Assembly: GCA_037389465.1 (NCBI GenBank)
Contig: JAZARR010000154.1
Span: 3,968,001 to 4,032,000, forward strand
Source: Baylisascaris procyonis
Taxonomy: Eukaryota > Nematoda > Chromadorea > Rhabditida > Ascarididae
DNA length: 64,000 nt
Reading direction: 5' to 3'
Shown: positions 1 to 11,200 of the stretch, piece after piece
Layout: each line of letters begins with the position of its first letter
Numbering within the stretch: position 1 is the stretch's first letter
Notes under the pieces: generated by a model
Database searches by the model: none
What the model saw: only the letters and a program-made list of their open reading frames with translations
What the model was told of the DNA's origin: nothing
Program-made: the position numbers and the translations under genes

Positions 1-480
1 TTTTTTTTGTGCTGAAATTGTTGACCATAAATGAGGTGTGCTGAAGTCAATTGCATCAAATGGTTATTTGCATATTTTTTCGTCTTCGTTTACCTATATA
101 TACATACGTATTGGACAGTTAATTTAGCATTTACAAGAATACGCAGAGACGGCCGGAAATTTAAATAACAGAGGGAAGAGCTAACACTTGCTCCTATGCT
201 GTTACATCTTTAGAGCAGGCGATCTACAATCGCAAATACTATCAAGCGACCAATCGTAGAACATATGGCGTCTTGTCGTTCTGTAGATCACCCTAACTGA
301 CGGAAACGACCTGCTACTGCTCACTAAGTGCAAGAGACAAGATGAACGCTGTTATGGCACAGTCTGAGACCTGAAATTCAAATTTTATCATTCTGCATCC
401 GATCATGCATCAACCTACTGAATAAATGTGCGAACCTATCGAAGATGTTTCTATGAAAGCCCAAGTTGAAAATGTTCACA
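1..480. other. AT-rich DNA, nothing recognised
   Basis: No open frame with coding character, no RNA gene and no repeat was recognised in this stretch. It borders the duplicated repeat block that starts near 485. Confidence 0.5.
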
Positions 481-484
481 TTGC

Positions 485-1990
485 ACAGTTGATCTTATTT
501 ATGTAGATTCAGGGTAAGAAAATAATCACAAAAATACATCGACATAAAAGCCAAAAAGAGCCACCTTCCCAACATTTAACGTTTTCAACAAAACCCCCTC
601 AGCTATTATTGTCGACCGTATTGCCAGCCAGCTATCCACCATCTCACGCTTATCTCCGCCTAACAGCTCATTCAAATTTGCAGTCACACAAGAAACATCA
701 CCGACATTGAAATCACATCACTTGAGGTAACTTGGTCAACAAACTCAAAACCTCATATTCCCCGCTAAGGCTAAAGAAATCCCCCACTGAAGCGCAACAG
801 AAAGAGAGATGGGAAAGGAAATATCCGAAGAAAGAAGAAAATCCAAGGATGAGAGCATTCCATCACCTTCATATCTATTCGTCAACCCTCCGCGACAAGG
901 TCAGATCCCATCAGCCGTACATCTTCATGTTCCCTCTCCCACCCCTCCTTCCAGGAAAAAACTTATACATCCTTATTTGGCGTCATTAGGTGGTAATAAT
1001 CATGCGAACGAAAGTACAACGAAGGAATCCAGACGAGGCATTGCTGGAGCTTGGAGCACGCTAGAGAGCGTTCGACTTCATGCAGGCCCACCCGAAATCA
1101 TTCACGAATCAATTCAGCTTCGCTTATAACCTACAGATGCAACCGAAAAAAACAATGCTAACGTTTCAAACGGCGGTGGCTAATGAGGCGATTCCTGCAT
1201 GATCCAAAAGTTCTGCAAAATATAAAAAACTCCGCAGAGAATAATAATACTGCCACTTCCAGCACTCCTCTGTGGAAGGATCAGCAGTAGTCAATACCCA
1301 AGTCAGTGGAGAATATTCCGACCTCTCCCTCACTTTGGCATGAAGGCATGGTTAATACCCTTATAAAACAAGGTCGATATCCATTATTCGTATACAGGGT
1401 AACAAAATAATGGCAAAAGTACAAATGATGACGGGGTAAAAAACCAGCCACCTTCCCAACATCCAGCCTTCCCCCACCCCTCCCCCTCCCATAATCCTTT
1501 TCAGGCGTTGTGGGTAACCACATCGCCAGCCATCTGTCCACCACCACTTAACAGCCCATCCAAACAAGTGTTCACACAAGCGTCACCATTAAAATTGAAA
1601 TTATATCTTAATGTGAACTTGGCTTAAGAAAATCAAATTTTTATCACTTCTCCATCACTTTACATCTTACTGTCACCTTGCTCCCCCCAGAAAAAAACCG
1701 ATACAACCCTCTCTCGGGTTCTTAAGAGGTTGTAGTAGGCATGTTCAAATCCACCCATAACAGCCCAAAACCACCTATAAATCAATTAATTCAGCTTTGC
1801 CCATAGATTCAACCGCAATTGTTAACGTTCCAAACGGCGGCGGTTCGTTTGAAGCGCTAACAACTATGGATTGATTCTACCATGATCCAAGATTCTCGAA
1901 GAAAATTCCCCTCCCATTAATTCCACCCAGCCAGAAATATTCTGACCCCTCCCCCTCCAACTACTATTTGGCATGAAGGTGCCAGCGTGA
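485..1990. repeat. Diverged tandem duplication (two ~0.6-0.85 kb copies)
   Basis: Two blocks, about 485-1345 and 1378-1990, share colinear segments. Both have a 'cagggtaa..aaaataat' start, then 'ccaccttcccaacat', a 'gccagcca..tccacca' block, an 'aacgttyc/yaaacggcgg' motif (1160 and 1824) and an 'atattc..gacc..ccctc' end followed by 'ttggcatgaagg' (1336 and 1968). A shorter third relative with the same 'gacggcggcggtt' motif lies at about 2130-2290. No protein-coding signal was found. The open frames inside are short and overlap in several frames, as expected of C-rich non-coding DNA. It may be a decayed mobile element; no transposase was seen. Confidence 0.55.
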
Positions 1991-2218
1991 TTACACAAGT
2001 TTGTCATTGTAACAAACATTCAAGAAAAAGAAACAAAACAGTACAGCGAAAGGAGACAAATACAACGAAATGAATAGTATAGCGATAAATTTATAGACTG
2101 CATCCGAGAGATGAAAGCGCATTGGATTTTATCTCTTATATCATCACCCAAATCACCCTAAATAATCTATAATTTTTTCTTGAGATACCCACCGAAACAC
2201 AAAAAAAACACAGTGTTA

Positions 2219-2251
2219 ACATTTCAGACGGCGGCGGTTCGTCTGAAATGT
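2219..2251. repeat. Perfect 12-bp hairpin, 9-nt GC loop
   Basis: Left arm ACATTTCAGACG (2219-2230) is the exact reverse complement of CGTCTGAAATGT (2240-2251) around the loop GCGGCGGTT. The same motif without a full stem occurs at 1160 and, partly paired, at 1824-1853. It therefore looks like a conserved palindromic core of the surrounding repeat family. Confidence 0.75.
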
Positions 2252-2559
2252 GGACAACTGTGTACTGGTTTTCGTCGAGATCTGGAGATTCCAAATAAAA
2301 ATATAGGCTCCCATGGGTAAAGATAAAGATGCCGAGCGTCACTCATATCCTCCAAAGTGGAATTGGAAAAATTCAAAAGGCTGAAAGAGATCGGGTCGGT
2401 GAGGAATTCCCCAGCCCATCCCCCCATCCCTCTGCTGCATGCCAAAAAAATTTGCATAAAAATTCTCTCAGATGCAAGAACAACTTCAAAGACATCCAGA
2501 TGCACCACTACTTTGAGAGACAACAATAAAAATAGCCCACAACAGAAGCAACTACAAAA

Positions 2560-2590
2560 CGTTTCAGTCAATTTGTAATTGACTGAAACG
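2560..2590. repeat. Perfect 14-bp hairpin, 3-nt loop
   Basis: CGTTTCAGTCAATT (2560-2573), loop TGT, AATTGACTGAAACG (2577-2590). The arms are exactly complementary. It may be an internal palindrome of the repeat family in this region, as its 'TTTCAG' arm resembles the hairpin at 2219-2251. Confidence 0.8.
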
Positions 2591-2599
2591 CAACCAAAG

Positions 2600-4210
2600 C
2601 AAAACACGTTGAAAAATTGTGTCGCATTGTTGGCGAACTGGACGAAGGAAGCTCATCGAGCATTCCTTAACGCCAACCGCTTACGTTTCCCACTCGAATC
2701 GCCAGCCATCGTTCCTATGGCTATGTGGTGCCTGCAAATAAAACCCAACTCATTGAAATTAAATGCAAACATGTATCACTAATGTTTTAGATTGCACAAT
2801 GCTACTGTGTCCTCCCCCTTCCCCCTCTTCAGCGCAAGTTTCTTAACTCCACAAAGCCGTGTTTTCATCAGAATTACAGTCGTAGCACTTGGCAACACGA
2901 ACCACTCAACCTATCCGTTAATCCCCGCTGCTCGAACCGGAGATCAAGTACCCGATGCATAAAAAGTGATGCGCCCCTGAATAAAAAATAAAAAAAATAA
3001 ACGAACCAACGACGCCGATTCGGAAATTGATCGGCTTTTCCACCCTTTGCCCCTCTCCTAGCTGCCAAAAGAGCGATCCAGGTTGCCATCTGACGTCCCG
3101 AGCCAGCCGCAGACCCACCGATCGGATGAAAGGGCTTCAGCGACCAGATAAACTGAAGTTCAAACATGTGACCAACAGTCCTTTATCCCATACCACCCAG
3201 TTGTCCTAGCCGCCAACATAAGACTAGTACGAAACGATATATGCAGATGCATTTACATACGTACCTCTACACCGGTTTCAGATGCACTTGCTATCACCAC
3301 ATACCACGCTGCGGTCTCAGTTCCCAGTAGATAAACATAAAACGCCTCATTGTAACCTGATGCATCGGTAGAACGAATTCGGAAGTATTCGCAAAGCAGC
3401 TTTTGAAAAATATACATTTCAAAAGCGCTATTCCTAACGAAACAATAAATGGTCTCACCCTATGACGATTCCAGCAACGGGACCGTCGCGATCTGCTCCG
3501 GAAGCAAAGTCGTGGCACACTACGAGCCTCCCTTGCGAATCGATTCGATCCGCGCCGTCCTTTCGTCGCCGTATTTTGTAGACCCGCACCTCTCCGTCAT
3601 TCCACCATCCTCTGGGACGGCCATTCCTCCACTCCACGCACCCCATTCCGATCTTTTTGCGCACCCGCCTGAGTCGCTTCTCCTCAATCTGCCCCTGAAA
3701 CAAGCTCCAAACGTTGCCCATCCTACCCCCCCCCCCTCCCCCATCTCTCTCTTACCACCAGCATACATGCAATCTCACACCCTATTAGGATTTGAAGTGC
3801 ACCACACAGTGGGCACTTAGACTCTCACATAACTTACATTTTTTTATCCTTTATAACCAAAAACTCTATCGCCCCAGAAGAAAAAAAACGCTCAGCAAAC
3901 CACCACTAGATCAATATTTTGCGCCCCTCCACTCCTGAATTTTCTAGAAGGGAGGAAAATTGTGGACATCATGGGTGGGGAGGGGGGGCTAAGGGCTACT
4001 CTGAGGTAATTTCTTTTTTCGAATATTAGTGCTGCGAAACAAAGACTATGCATTTTTTCCAAAGCATCACAACTCCTCCCCACTTTATGCCAGCACCTTC
4101 AGTGAATTTTCCAGCTCCATCCTCATGCTATTCATTACAAGGGACGACGAAAGAAGCTATTTTTCCTCATACTGTCTAATGTGTTACTCCCGCCGCAAAG
4201 CAACATATTA
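2600..4210. other. Intergenic, several overlapping open frames, no gene called
   Basis: The region is C-rich on the plus strand. At 3449-3820 (+) and 3455-3721 (-) open frames overlap on both strands, and the plus-strand frame runs into a C11 tract at 3726-3736. Neither translation resembles a known family to me, and no flanking splice structure supports them. I treat this as non-coding. Confidence 0.4.
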
Positions 4211-4215
4211 GACAG

Positions 4216-4272
4216 GCAAAGGGAAGACTTGAAGTTTGAGCACGAGGATGAAGATGAACAACCAATGGACCG
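4216..4272 (+). CDS. Candidate orphan exon, acidic peptide
   Basis: A possible internal exon of 57 nt. It lies between an acceptor-like TTAGACAG and a good donor CG|GTAAGTTT. In the frame beginning one base into the exon it reads as a charged peptide rich in Asp and Glu (..KFEHEDEDEQPMDR). I could not find partner exons on either side or place it in a family. It may be a chance match or belong to a gene whose other exons were missed. Confidence 0.2.
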
Positions 4273-4871
4273 GTAAGTTTAGGGTCCGCGTGTCACTAAC
4301 CTAGCCCACATCAAAAACGACACACACTAAAACGACACACATTTCGACTAAAAAACTCGCCCCATCCACGCATGTTGCTGCTCCCGCCGCTGAGCAGCAA
4401 AAATTTGATGTGAATAAAATGGCTATGCGTGAATGGGACAAGCTTTTCACGTAGCCCAAAACAATGCCGTATTTTCAACGAAAACTTCAGAGTAGCCACT
4501 CCCCCATCCCCCCTCCTCTTCACTCACTCTCCTCTCTCTCAAACAAAAACCACACTCCGACCAAAACGCTAACCGGCAACTGGCACCAACATCGCATCTT
4601 CGTCGATAAACCTCACTACGAGCCGAAACTTGTTGCGTTTGTTGAGTGGGCCAACATTTTGGTGACAGATTCGGTGTGACAGACGTGTTCCCAGCTTGCA
4701 TCTGAGAGATTTAGAATGCATAAAGTTGGATGGCTCCTGTAAACTATGAGGGGCCTCGCATAATTTACATGAAACATCCAACTTCATACATTCTAAACCT
4801 TTCAAATACAATCTGGGGACTCCAATACCAGACCGAATCCATCACCATCACGTCGGTTCACCGAGCAAACG

Positions 4872-5040
4872 CAACAAGTCGCCAAACGTCGAGCATCGAC
4901 GAGACATTCTGCAACAAGTCGCCGAACGTCGACCACCAACGGGACATCCCGCAAAAAGTCGCCCAAACGTCGAGCATCGACGGGACACCTCGCAACAAAT
5001 CACCGAACGTCGAGCATCTACGGGACATCTCGCAACAAGC
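4872..5040. repeat. 40-bp minisatellite, four copies
   Basis: Four imperfect copies of a ~40-bp unit begin at 4872, 4912, 4952 and 4993; the third has one extra base. Each has the form 'caacaagtcgcc..aacgtcgagcatc..cgggacatctcg'. A 127-aa open frame passes through it (4730-5113). Its peptide repeats simply reflect the DNA repeat, so I do not call a gene. Confidence 0.8.
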
Positions 5041-5124
5041 CTCCACACCCCAATCATCGAGAACACGTCCCGCATCAACCCACCAAACTTTGAGCATCAA
5101 CATCCAGAAATAAATGATCTTCAT

Positions 5125-6390
5125 CAGCTCTCACCCTTTTATAGCGCTCACGCAGGGTCGATATCCAATCATCGCCCGACAGCACATTCAACGACACCCA
5201 ATCAGTGTGCAGATCATTTCGAGAAGTAAGAGCAATATATCAATAATCGATAGGAGAGGGACTGTGGTAAGTGAAGACAATCAGACACAAATACGCAATG
5301 CCTAGCGAAGGTAGAGCAATTCTCGACACACTTTAGCAGCAGTTTACCCGCGCAGATGGCGATTTACTCGCGCAGATGATCTACGTGTTAATAAGGGCCT
5401 GTGGAGGGTGGTGTGAGTAGAGGAAGATCAAACGCATAGATGCATCAGGCGATTGCCTCTACAATCCACATGCCATCCCAGAAATTCGTCTATGCAAACC
5501 ATTGCACTAAGCAAATAATAAAAAAAGAAAATAAATAAATAAATAAATAAATAAACAAATAAATAAATAAATGAATAAAATGGAGTAAAAAGCAACGAAA
5601 AGAATCCATAAAACGGAATATCAATGGGTAACCTGGGAACTCAGGATGAATTCATCGTCTGACACAGAATTATTTACAGCCGTAGCCATCATATAATTAC
5701 CAATTAAACTGCCTCATCGAAGATGTTGCTATCAATTTCTACACGTTCCCTCTTCGTTGTCAAAATTAATATTCGAATACACGGCAGTAGGTTATTTTTC
5801 ACGAAAAAAAAGAGTCCTGCATGTTAGTATGCATTATGTAAGATGGGATAAAAAAGAAATGCGATATGGACTATCTGCTAATGGATTTTTTAGTGGTTTG
5901 AATAGTGTTCTGTAGAGGGAACTATGAAGTATTTTAAACCTTGAAGGCTTTGTCTAAGAATGGCGGGCACCGGAAGTCAAAATGAAGAGTGGGAGATATT
6001 ATGGTACTTAACTCTGGACTTTAATCATCGATTGTTGAAAAAAATGATGAAAATTAATGTACAGAACGAGTCTTCTTCTGATCGTTCTTGTCTATGAAGT
6101 TATTTCTGCGTTTGATCTTGCTCTGTCCATCTCCTTCCTATCAAGTCCCCAGTGACATGGAAATGATCTACGCAGACAAACTGCTAACTGCTCTACTTTC
6201 GACAGTAACTATATGTTTGTTTCTGGTTCTCTTCACTTACCACAATCTCTCTCTTATCGACTAGCATATTACTCTTACTTCTCGAAATGATCTACACACT
6301 GATTGGATGTAGTTAAATAGGTACTCGGGTGGTGATCGGATGTAGAACCTCCATGAATGGTATAGAAGAGTGAAGGCTGCAGAAGTGATA
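5125..6390. repeat. Long inverted repeat (arms ~300 bp, ~640-bp centre)
   Basis: The left arm (about 5125-5450) and right arm (about 6085-6390) are reverse complements with many mismatches. Shared blocks include 'ccaatcagtgtg.agatcat', 'ttcgagaagtaagag.aata', 'tgtggtaagtgaaga' and 'gatcaaacgca' on the left, with their complements on the right. The centre holds an (AATA)n run and no open frame of note. It resembles a non-autonomous foldback element or MITE. I did not find target-site duplications by eye. Confidence 0.65.
5529..5579. repeat. (AAAT)n microsatellite
   Basis: About 50 bp of the 4-bp AAAT unit, interrupted by one C and one G, inside the centre of the inverted-repeat element. Confidence 0.85.
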
Positions 6391-6925
6391 GCGATAGCGA
6401 TATTTGATGGTTGATGAAGAGGGTGATAGCGATCTTTGATGGTTAAAGAATCTTTTCTGTAGATTAAATTATAGGCAAACTTATGCTTCCTCCTTCGAAA
6501 TGTAAATTTTGCAATTTCTATACGATGAAATAATTTTATATTTTTACCAACAATTATATTTTTTGTTTTTTTTTACTAATTTACAAATTCATAATTATTA
6601 TGAAGTAACTTTATGAATATATTTTCGATTATTTTATTGCGTTTTTTTGTTAGCATCGTTTGCGGGCAATTTTCACTTATCTCTTTAATTACTAATGTTT
6701 CAATATGGGAAATCGATATCATTAGTTCTTTCAAAATTCGGTAAGTGATTGATAAAGTTATGAAGTTTTGTCACGGATATGGATAAATAGTTGATATTTA
6801 TCGGTTATATTAATTTCTTTCTAATATTTATTACGTTTTTCGATAAGATATATTTGGATTTTCTGCTCCTATTTGCGTGCTCGTAAGTCATTTGCGTTTG
6901 TGTGTTTCGCATGCTAAAACAATTG
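6391..6925. other. AT-rich spacer
   Basis: Very AT-rich sequence with no coding or RNA signal seen. It leads directly into the 33-bp minisatellite. Confidence 0.5.
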
Positions 6926-7420
6926 AATAAATCAATATTGCAGGACTATTTAATTATAAATAAATCAATATTGCAGGACTATTTAATTATAAATAAATCA
7001 ATATTGCAGGACTATTTAATTATAAATAAATCAATATTGCAGGACTATTTAATTATAAATAAATCAATATTGCAGGACTATTTAATTATAAATAAATCAA
7101 TATTGCAGGACTATTTAATTATAAATAAATCAATATTGCAGGACTATTTAATTATAAATAAATCAATATTGCAGGACTATTTAATTATAAATAAATCAAT
7201 ATTGCAGGACTATTTAATTATAAATAAATCAATATTGCAGGACTATTTAATTATAAATAAATCAATATTGCAGGACTATTTAATTATAAATAAATCAATA
7301 TTGCAGGACTATTTAATTATAAATAAATCAATATTGCAGGACTATTTAATTATAAATAAATCAATATTGCAGGACTATTTAATTATAAATAAATCAATAT
7401 TGCAGGACTATTTAATTATA
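6926..7420. repeat. 33-bp minisatellite, 15 virtually identical copies
   Basis: Fifteen head-to-tail copies of a 33-bp unit of the form 'aataaatcaatattgcagg..ctatttaattat'. The copies look identical by eye, which implies recent expansion or homogenisation. Because 33 is divisible by three, one plus-strand frame stays open through the array and would encode an 11-residue repeat (NKSILQDYLII). Each unit contains AATAAA, the poly(A) signal, and ATATTGCAGG, a good nematode 3' splice site. I see no coding evidence beyond the open frame. Confidence 0.9.
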
Positions 7421-8208
7421 AGTGCATAAAAACATATCGTCGTATTATTACTGAATACGATTATCCATCGAGAAGCGAACATAGTAACGATCGTAAACGA
7501 TCTGCGAGCCACGAAGTGAGGCGTTTCACTATAAATCACTGCAATTAACTGTGTTACTTATCGGGAAACAAATAAAATGGAAACTTTATTCGACTGTCGC
7601 TATGGGGCAAATTTAAAAAAAAAAAGGCTGGATAGGAAATTTTGCATTTTTCTAAAATTTAATTTGTTTGGTTGACTTCTTTTTGTACGATTTTGGAACT
7701 TATTTCACCTTAACAATGGCTAATGCGGAACCCCCCCCCCCCCTCCTCGCCCCTCCCCACCTCCTCTCATATGTAAAATTGCTGAGAACGATCTTTCCCT
7801 ATTATTCCAGCAGCGTTTCAAAGACCAACTCCATGGGACATATTCAATAGTCCGTCTAGGAAGGCTTATAACTGAATAGATATTCAACCATCCTTTGCTA
7901 TTTCCATATGAATTTATAAATCGTTGCACATTATTTCCTCAATAATTTTTATCCCATTTCGTATTGCCGTAAAATGTCCCAATGTTATCATTTTCGCATA
8001 CAATGCACAAGCTAAATCATATCATTATCACTTGATGGGCTTTAATTGAGTGAGAAACTGTAAACAAATGACACTCATAACGTTTCGATTGCCATCATCA
8101 CTAAGTATTTGAATTATTTGAATTGTTTATCTCCATTGCTTTTTGGGGATATCTGAATCTCAATGAAAACCAACGAATAATAGATTTCAATGGGGTATCA
8201 ATTTGCAG
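7421..8208. other. Spacer upstream of the first recognised ClpX exon
   Basis: The 5' exons of the ClpX gene (mitochondrial presequence and possible zinc-binding domain) should lie here or further upstream. I found no frame with a Cys4 motif or a convincing presequence. A C13 tract is at 7731-7743. Confidence 0.4.
7731..7743. repeat. C13 tract
   Basis: Thirteen consecutive C on the plus strand, followed by further C-rich sequence. Its G-rich complement could form a quadruplex. Confidence 0.9.
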
Positions 8209-11200
8209 GCATGCAATACAGAACGCGCTGCTTATAATTTAGTGAAGAGTGGGCAACCGTCAATTGAGGCGAAGAAACACACGAAAAGGATCCCATACCC
8301 AAAGGAAATCACCGCTTATCTCGATCAATTTGTCATCGGGCAAGAACATGCAAAAAAGACATTAGCCGTTGGTGTATATCAGCATTATAAAAGATTGGAA
8401 CATAATTCACGAATCGCTACGCCACAGGTTTGTTGATCACTGTGAGCTGAGTAGAGGATATTAGATATCCCACATTAATTGAAACGAGGCTTTCAAGATG
8501 GGACGTGTTTGATTTATAATAGCTCAAGAGAGGAGTGAATGTGGAAAGCTAAATTGGTGAAAGGATTTTAGTTTGGAAAAGAAATTAAAGTTCAATTACC
8601 ACCCCCTCCCCCACCTCCCCATCGAAGAAGTCTAAGAAATTCAACAAATTCCCAAAAAAAGATATTGTTATGAAGTTTGTTCTGAAGGATTTATTTACAG
8701 AAGAAAAAGTCACACCAACGTGCCGATGATATATTCGCTTCTTCACTCGATCAGTCCACATATGAAGCATTGGTGATCAAGGGAATCATTAAAAAGAGGT
8801 ACGTTTCTAAAAAAAATACTCAACATTTGGAATGAACCACCAAGAATATAAAGGATGCCGCATTTGAAGGAGGCAATTAAGAACAACTCCAGAGAGAAGG
8901 AGGTAGGAGAAAGTTCGACTCCAGAAGATGTTACATTCGACTCCGGAGGGGAGTGGGAAGAGGTGGGAGCTATATTTGATGTAAATGAGGGGTAATAAGT
9001 GAGAGATATCGTTAAATAGATTCCAAAATTGTGGATCCAATTTCAGAAATAAATTTCTAATTTCAGTTTTTTTCTCTATAAGAATATTCTCAATGAAATG
9101 TATTTTATAGTGTAATTGGTGAAAATGAGATTATTTGCAGAGAGCAAAAAACAATTATAAATGCGAAACAAAGGAAGAAATTCAATCCAAAAGAATTGCA
9201 ACGTAAAGCACATGCCGAAGCGGTTGGCAAAAAAAAAAAAATTTTTTTTTCAAAATATGGTAGGGGATATGAGGGATAAACGTTTAACGCTTCCAAATCC
9301 GAGAATATAAGTGGATAGCAATTAGGATAAAACATGGAATTTCATTTTTATACGTAGAACACGAAGATCGGGTATTGGTCATATCCGACCGTTCTCGAAA
9401 AATCCGCCCTGAAGACCCATGCAAAGTATTTTTTCCAGGTATTCCTAGCGGACTTTTCTTAGCGCTCACATCTGCAACATTTTGAGTATGAGACAATTTT
9501 TAGATAATTCAATCAACGTTTCACTCAGAATTTCAACGATCGTGTTTGCTGGAGAACAGCTGAGTGGGTAGGAGCCTGGAGGGGGGGGGGGGGGGGTTAA
9601 GCGGGGAGGGAGGCATCCATAGAACTAGAAGCATCCATCAGCAAAGAGGACGCATATGATCGTATTCTAGGGTAGCTTTCCACTCGAGAAGTCGAACATA
9701 ATCCTTTTGGGACCATCAGGCGTTGGAAAGACCTATTTGACACAAATGCTCGCCAATATACTTGATGTTCCAATAGCGATGTGCGATTGTACAGTTCTTA
9801 CTCAAGCCGGTTATGTCGGCGACGATGTCGATACGGTAAGACCATCGAAAATATTTATCTAGAAGCTTATTTTTTTAGATATTCGAGGAGGATATACCAA
9901 AGTGACTTGTTTTTTAAGTTTTTTTTTAGCTTTATTCGTTTAAACAATAGCCGAGTGGGCAAAATGGTATGTAAAAAAATTCAGAGTAATACCTCAAAAG
10001 CTGATAGGAGCATACGAATGGATAAGGCATCTGTAAAACCTCAGTCTCAACGCTTCATAATTTGAAACTCATCTTCCGTGCCTCAATTTCATCGAATTGG
10101 ATCCGTCCCACCATTTCCCACCGGGAAACAAATGCCAACTGGCACTATGCAGAGAATATTGCGGGTGCCTATATGCCTGTACATTCTACATGCAGTATTT
10201 TCTCACCTAACCTCTTTTTCTTCCCACAACATTGGATGGGCATTATACGATGGGGTAATCACCTGTTACGGGGTATGTCATGCAAACAATGCGAATCACC
10301 TTTATACAACTTGCATATTTCGTTTTGTTTCTGTGATATGTGCTACCCGTGTTCCTAATGATGGGTAAATTGTGGCATTACCATAGGCAAATTACAATAT
10401 CAGTAAAGGAAATTTAAATACGATTGCTAATTCTTAATTAATAAAATGCGTTAATTTCAGGTGATCCAAAAACTCCTTCAGAATGCAGATGGTGATGTCG
10501 AGAGAACACAGGTGAACAAGCTGAATAATTTTATAAATAATAAAGAATTATTCGAATCTTGTAGAAACTTCTCGGAGTCAATTATTCAAATTATAATTTC
10601 CTCGTGGATGAGTGTTGCGCATATCTTTGCAATCAAACGCAATTATTGAATTAATATGACATTTAATTCACCTCTTATAGAAAATATTTGTTTTGCAGAA
10701 AGGAATCGTATTTTTGGATGAATTCGATAAAATCAGTTCATCAACCGATTTTCATTCACATGGTTTTCGTGATGTTAGTGGACGTGGTGTACAGCAAGCA
10801 TTGCTGAAACTTGTTGAGGGTACCGTACTCAAAATTAAAGGCCCACCCTCTCTTGGAACAAAGGTGCGTTGTATTGCTGTTTATGCAGTGTCTTCTGTAA
10901 GGGTCAACTCCCATTGGCTCATCTAGTCATCCAGGTATCATTGAGGGTTTGCATCACCTGTTGAGATGCGGTCGAATGAACTGTGAGGTTTATACAGTAA
11001 GATGACAGACAAGAAAGGGGAGACTAGAATAGCTTCAATCGATGGCACGATCCTGCATTTGAACACTTTGCCAGCTCCGAGCATTTGTCGAACTCCAGCG
11101 GCCACCCATATCGCCCATTCGGCTTTATAAACAACCTAGCAGCTGGAATGAATACAGGGGTCCATCAAATGCTTTTATACCCTCCGGATTCTGCATCAGG

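Noticed and set aside
3449..3820. 123-aa open frame with Pro-rich end
   Set aside because: Open on both strands in C-rich DNA, runs into a C11 tract, and no family resemblance.
4730..5113. 127-aa open frame
   Set aside because: Runs through the 40-bp minisatellite and the spacer; the peptide repetition follows the DNA repeat.
6926..7420. CRISPR-like array
   Set aside because: Units abut without unique spacers and the surroundings are nuclear animal DNA.
6902..7429. 175-aa open frame of perfect 11-residue repeats
   Set aside because: The frame is a by-product of a 33-bp DNA repeat whose length is a multiple of three; no splice or homology support.
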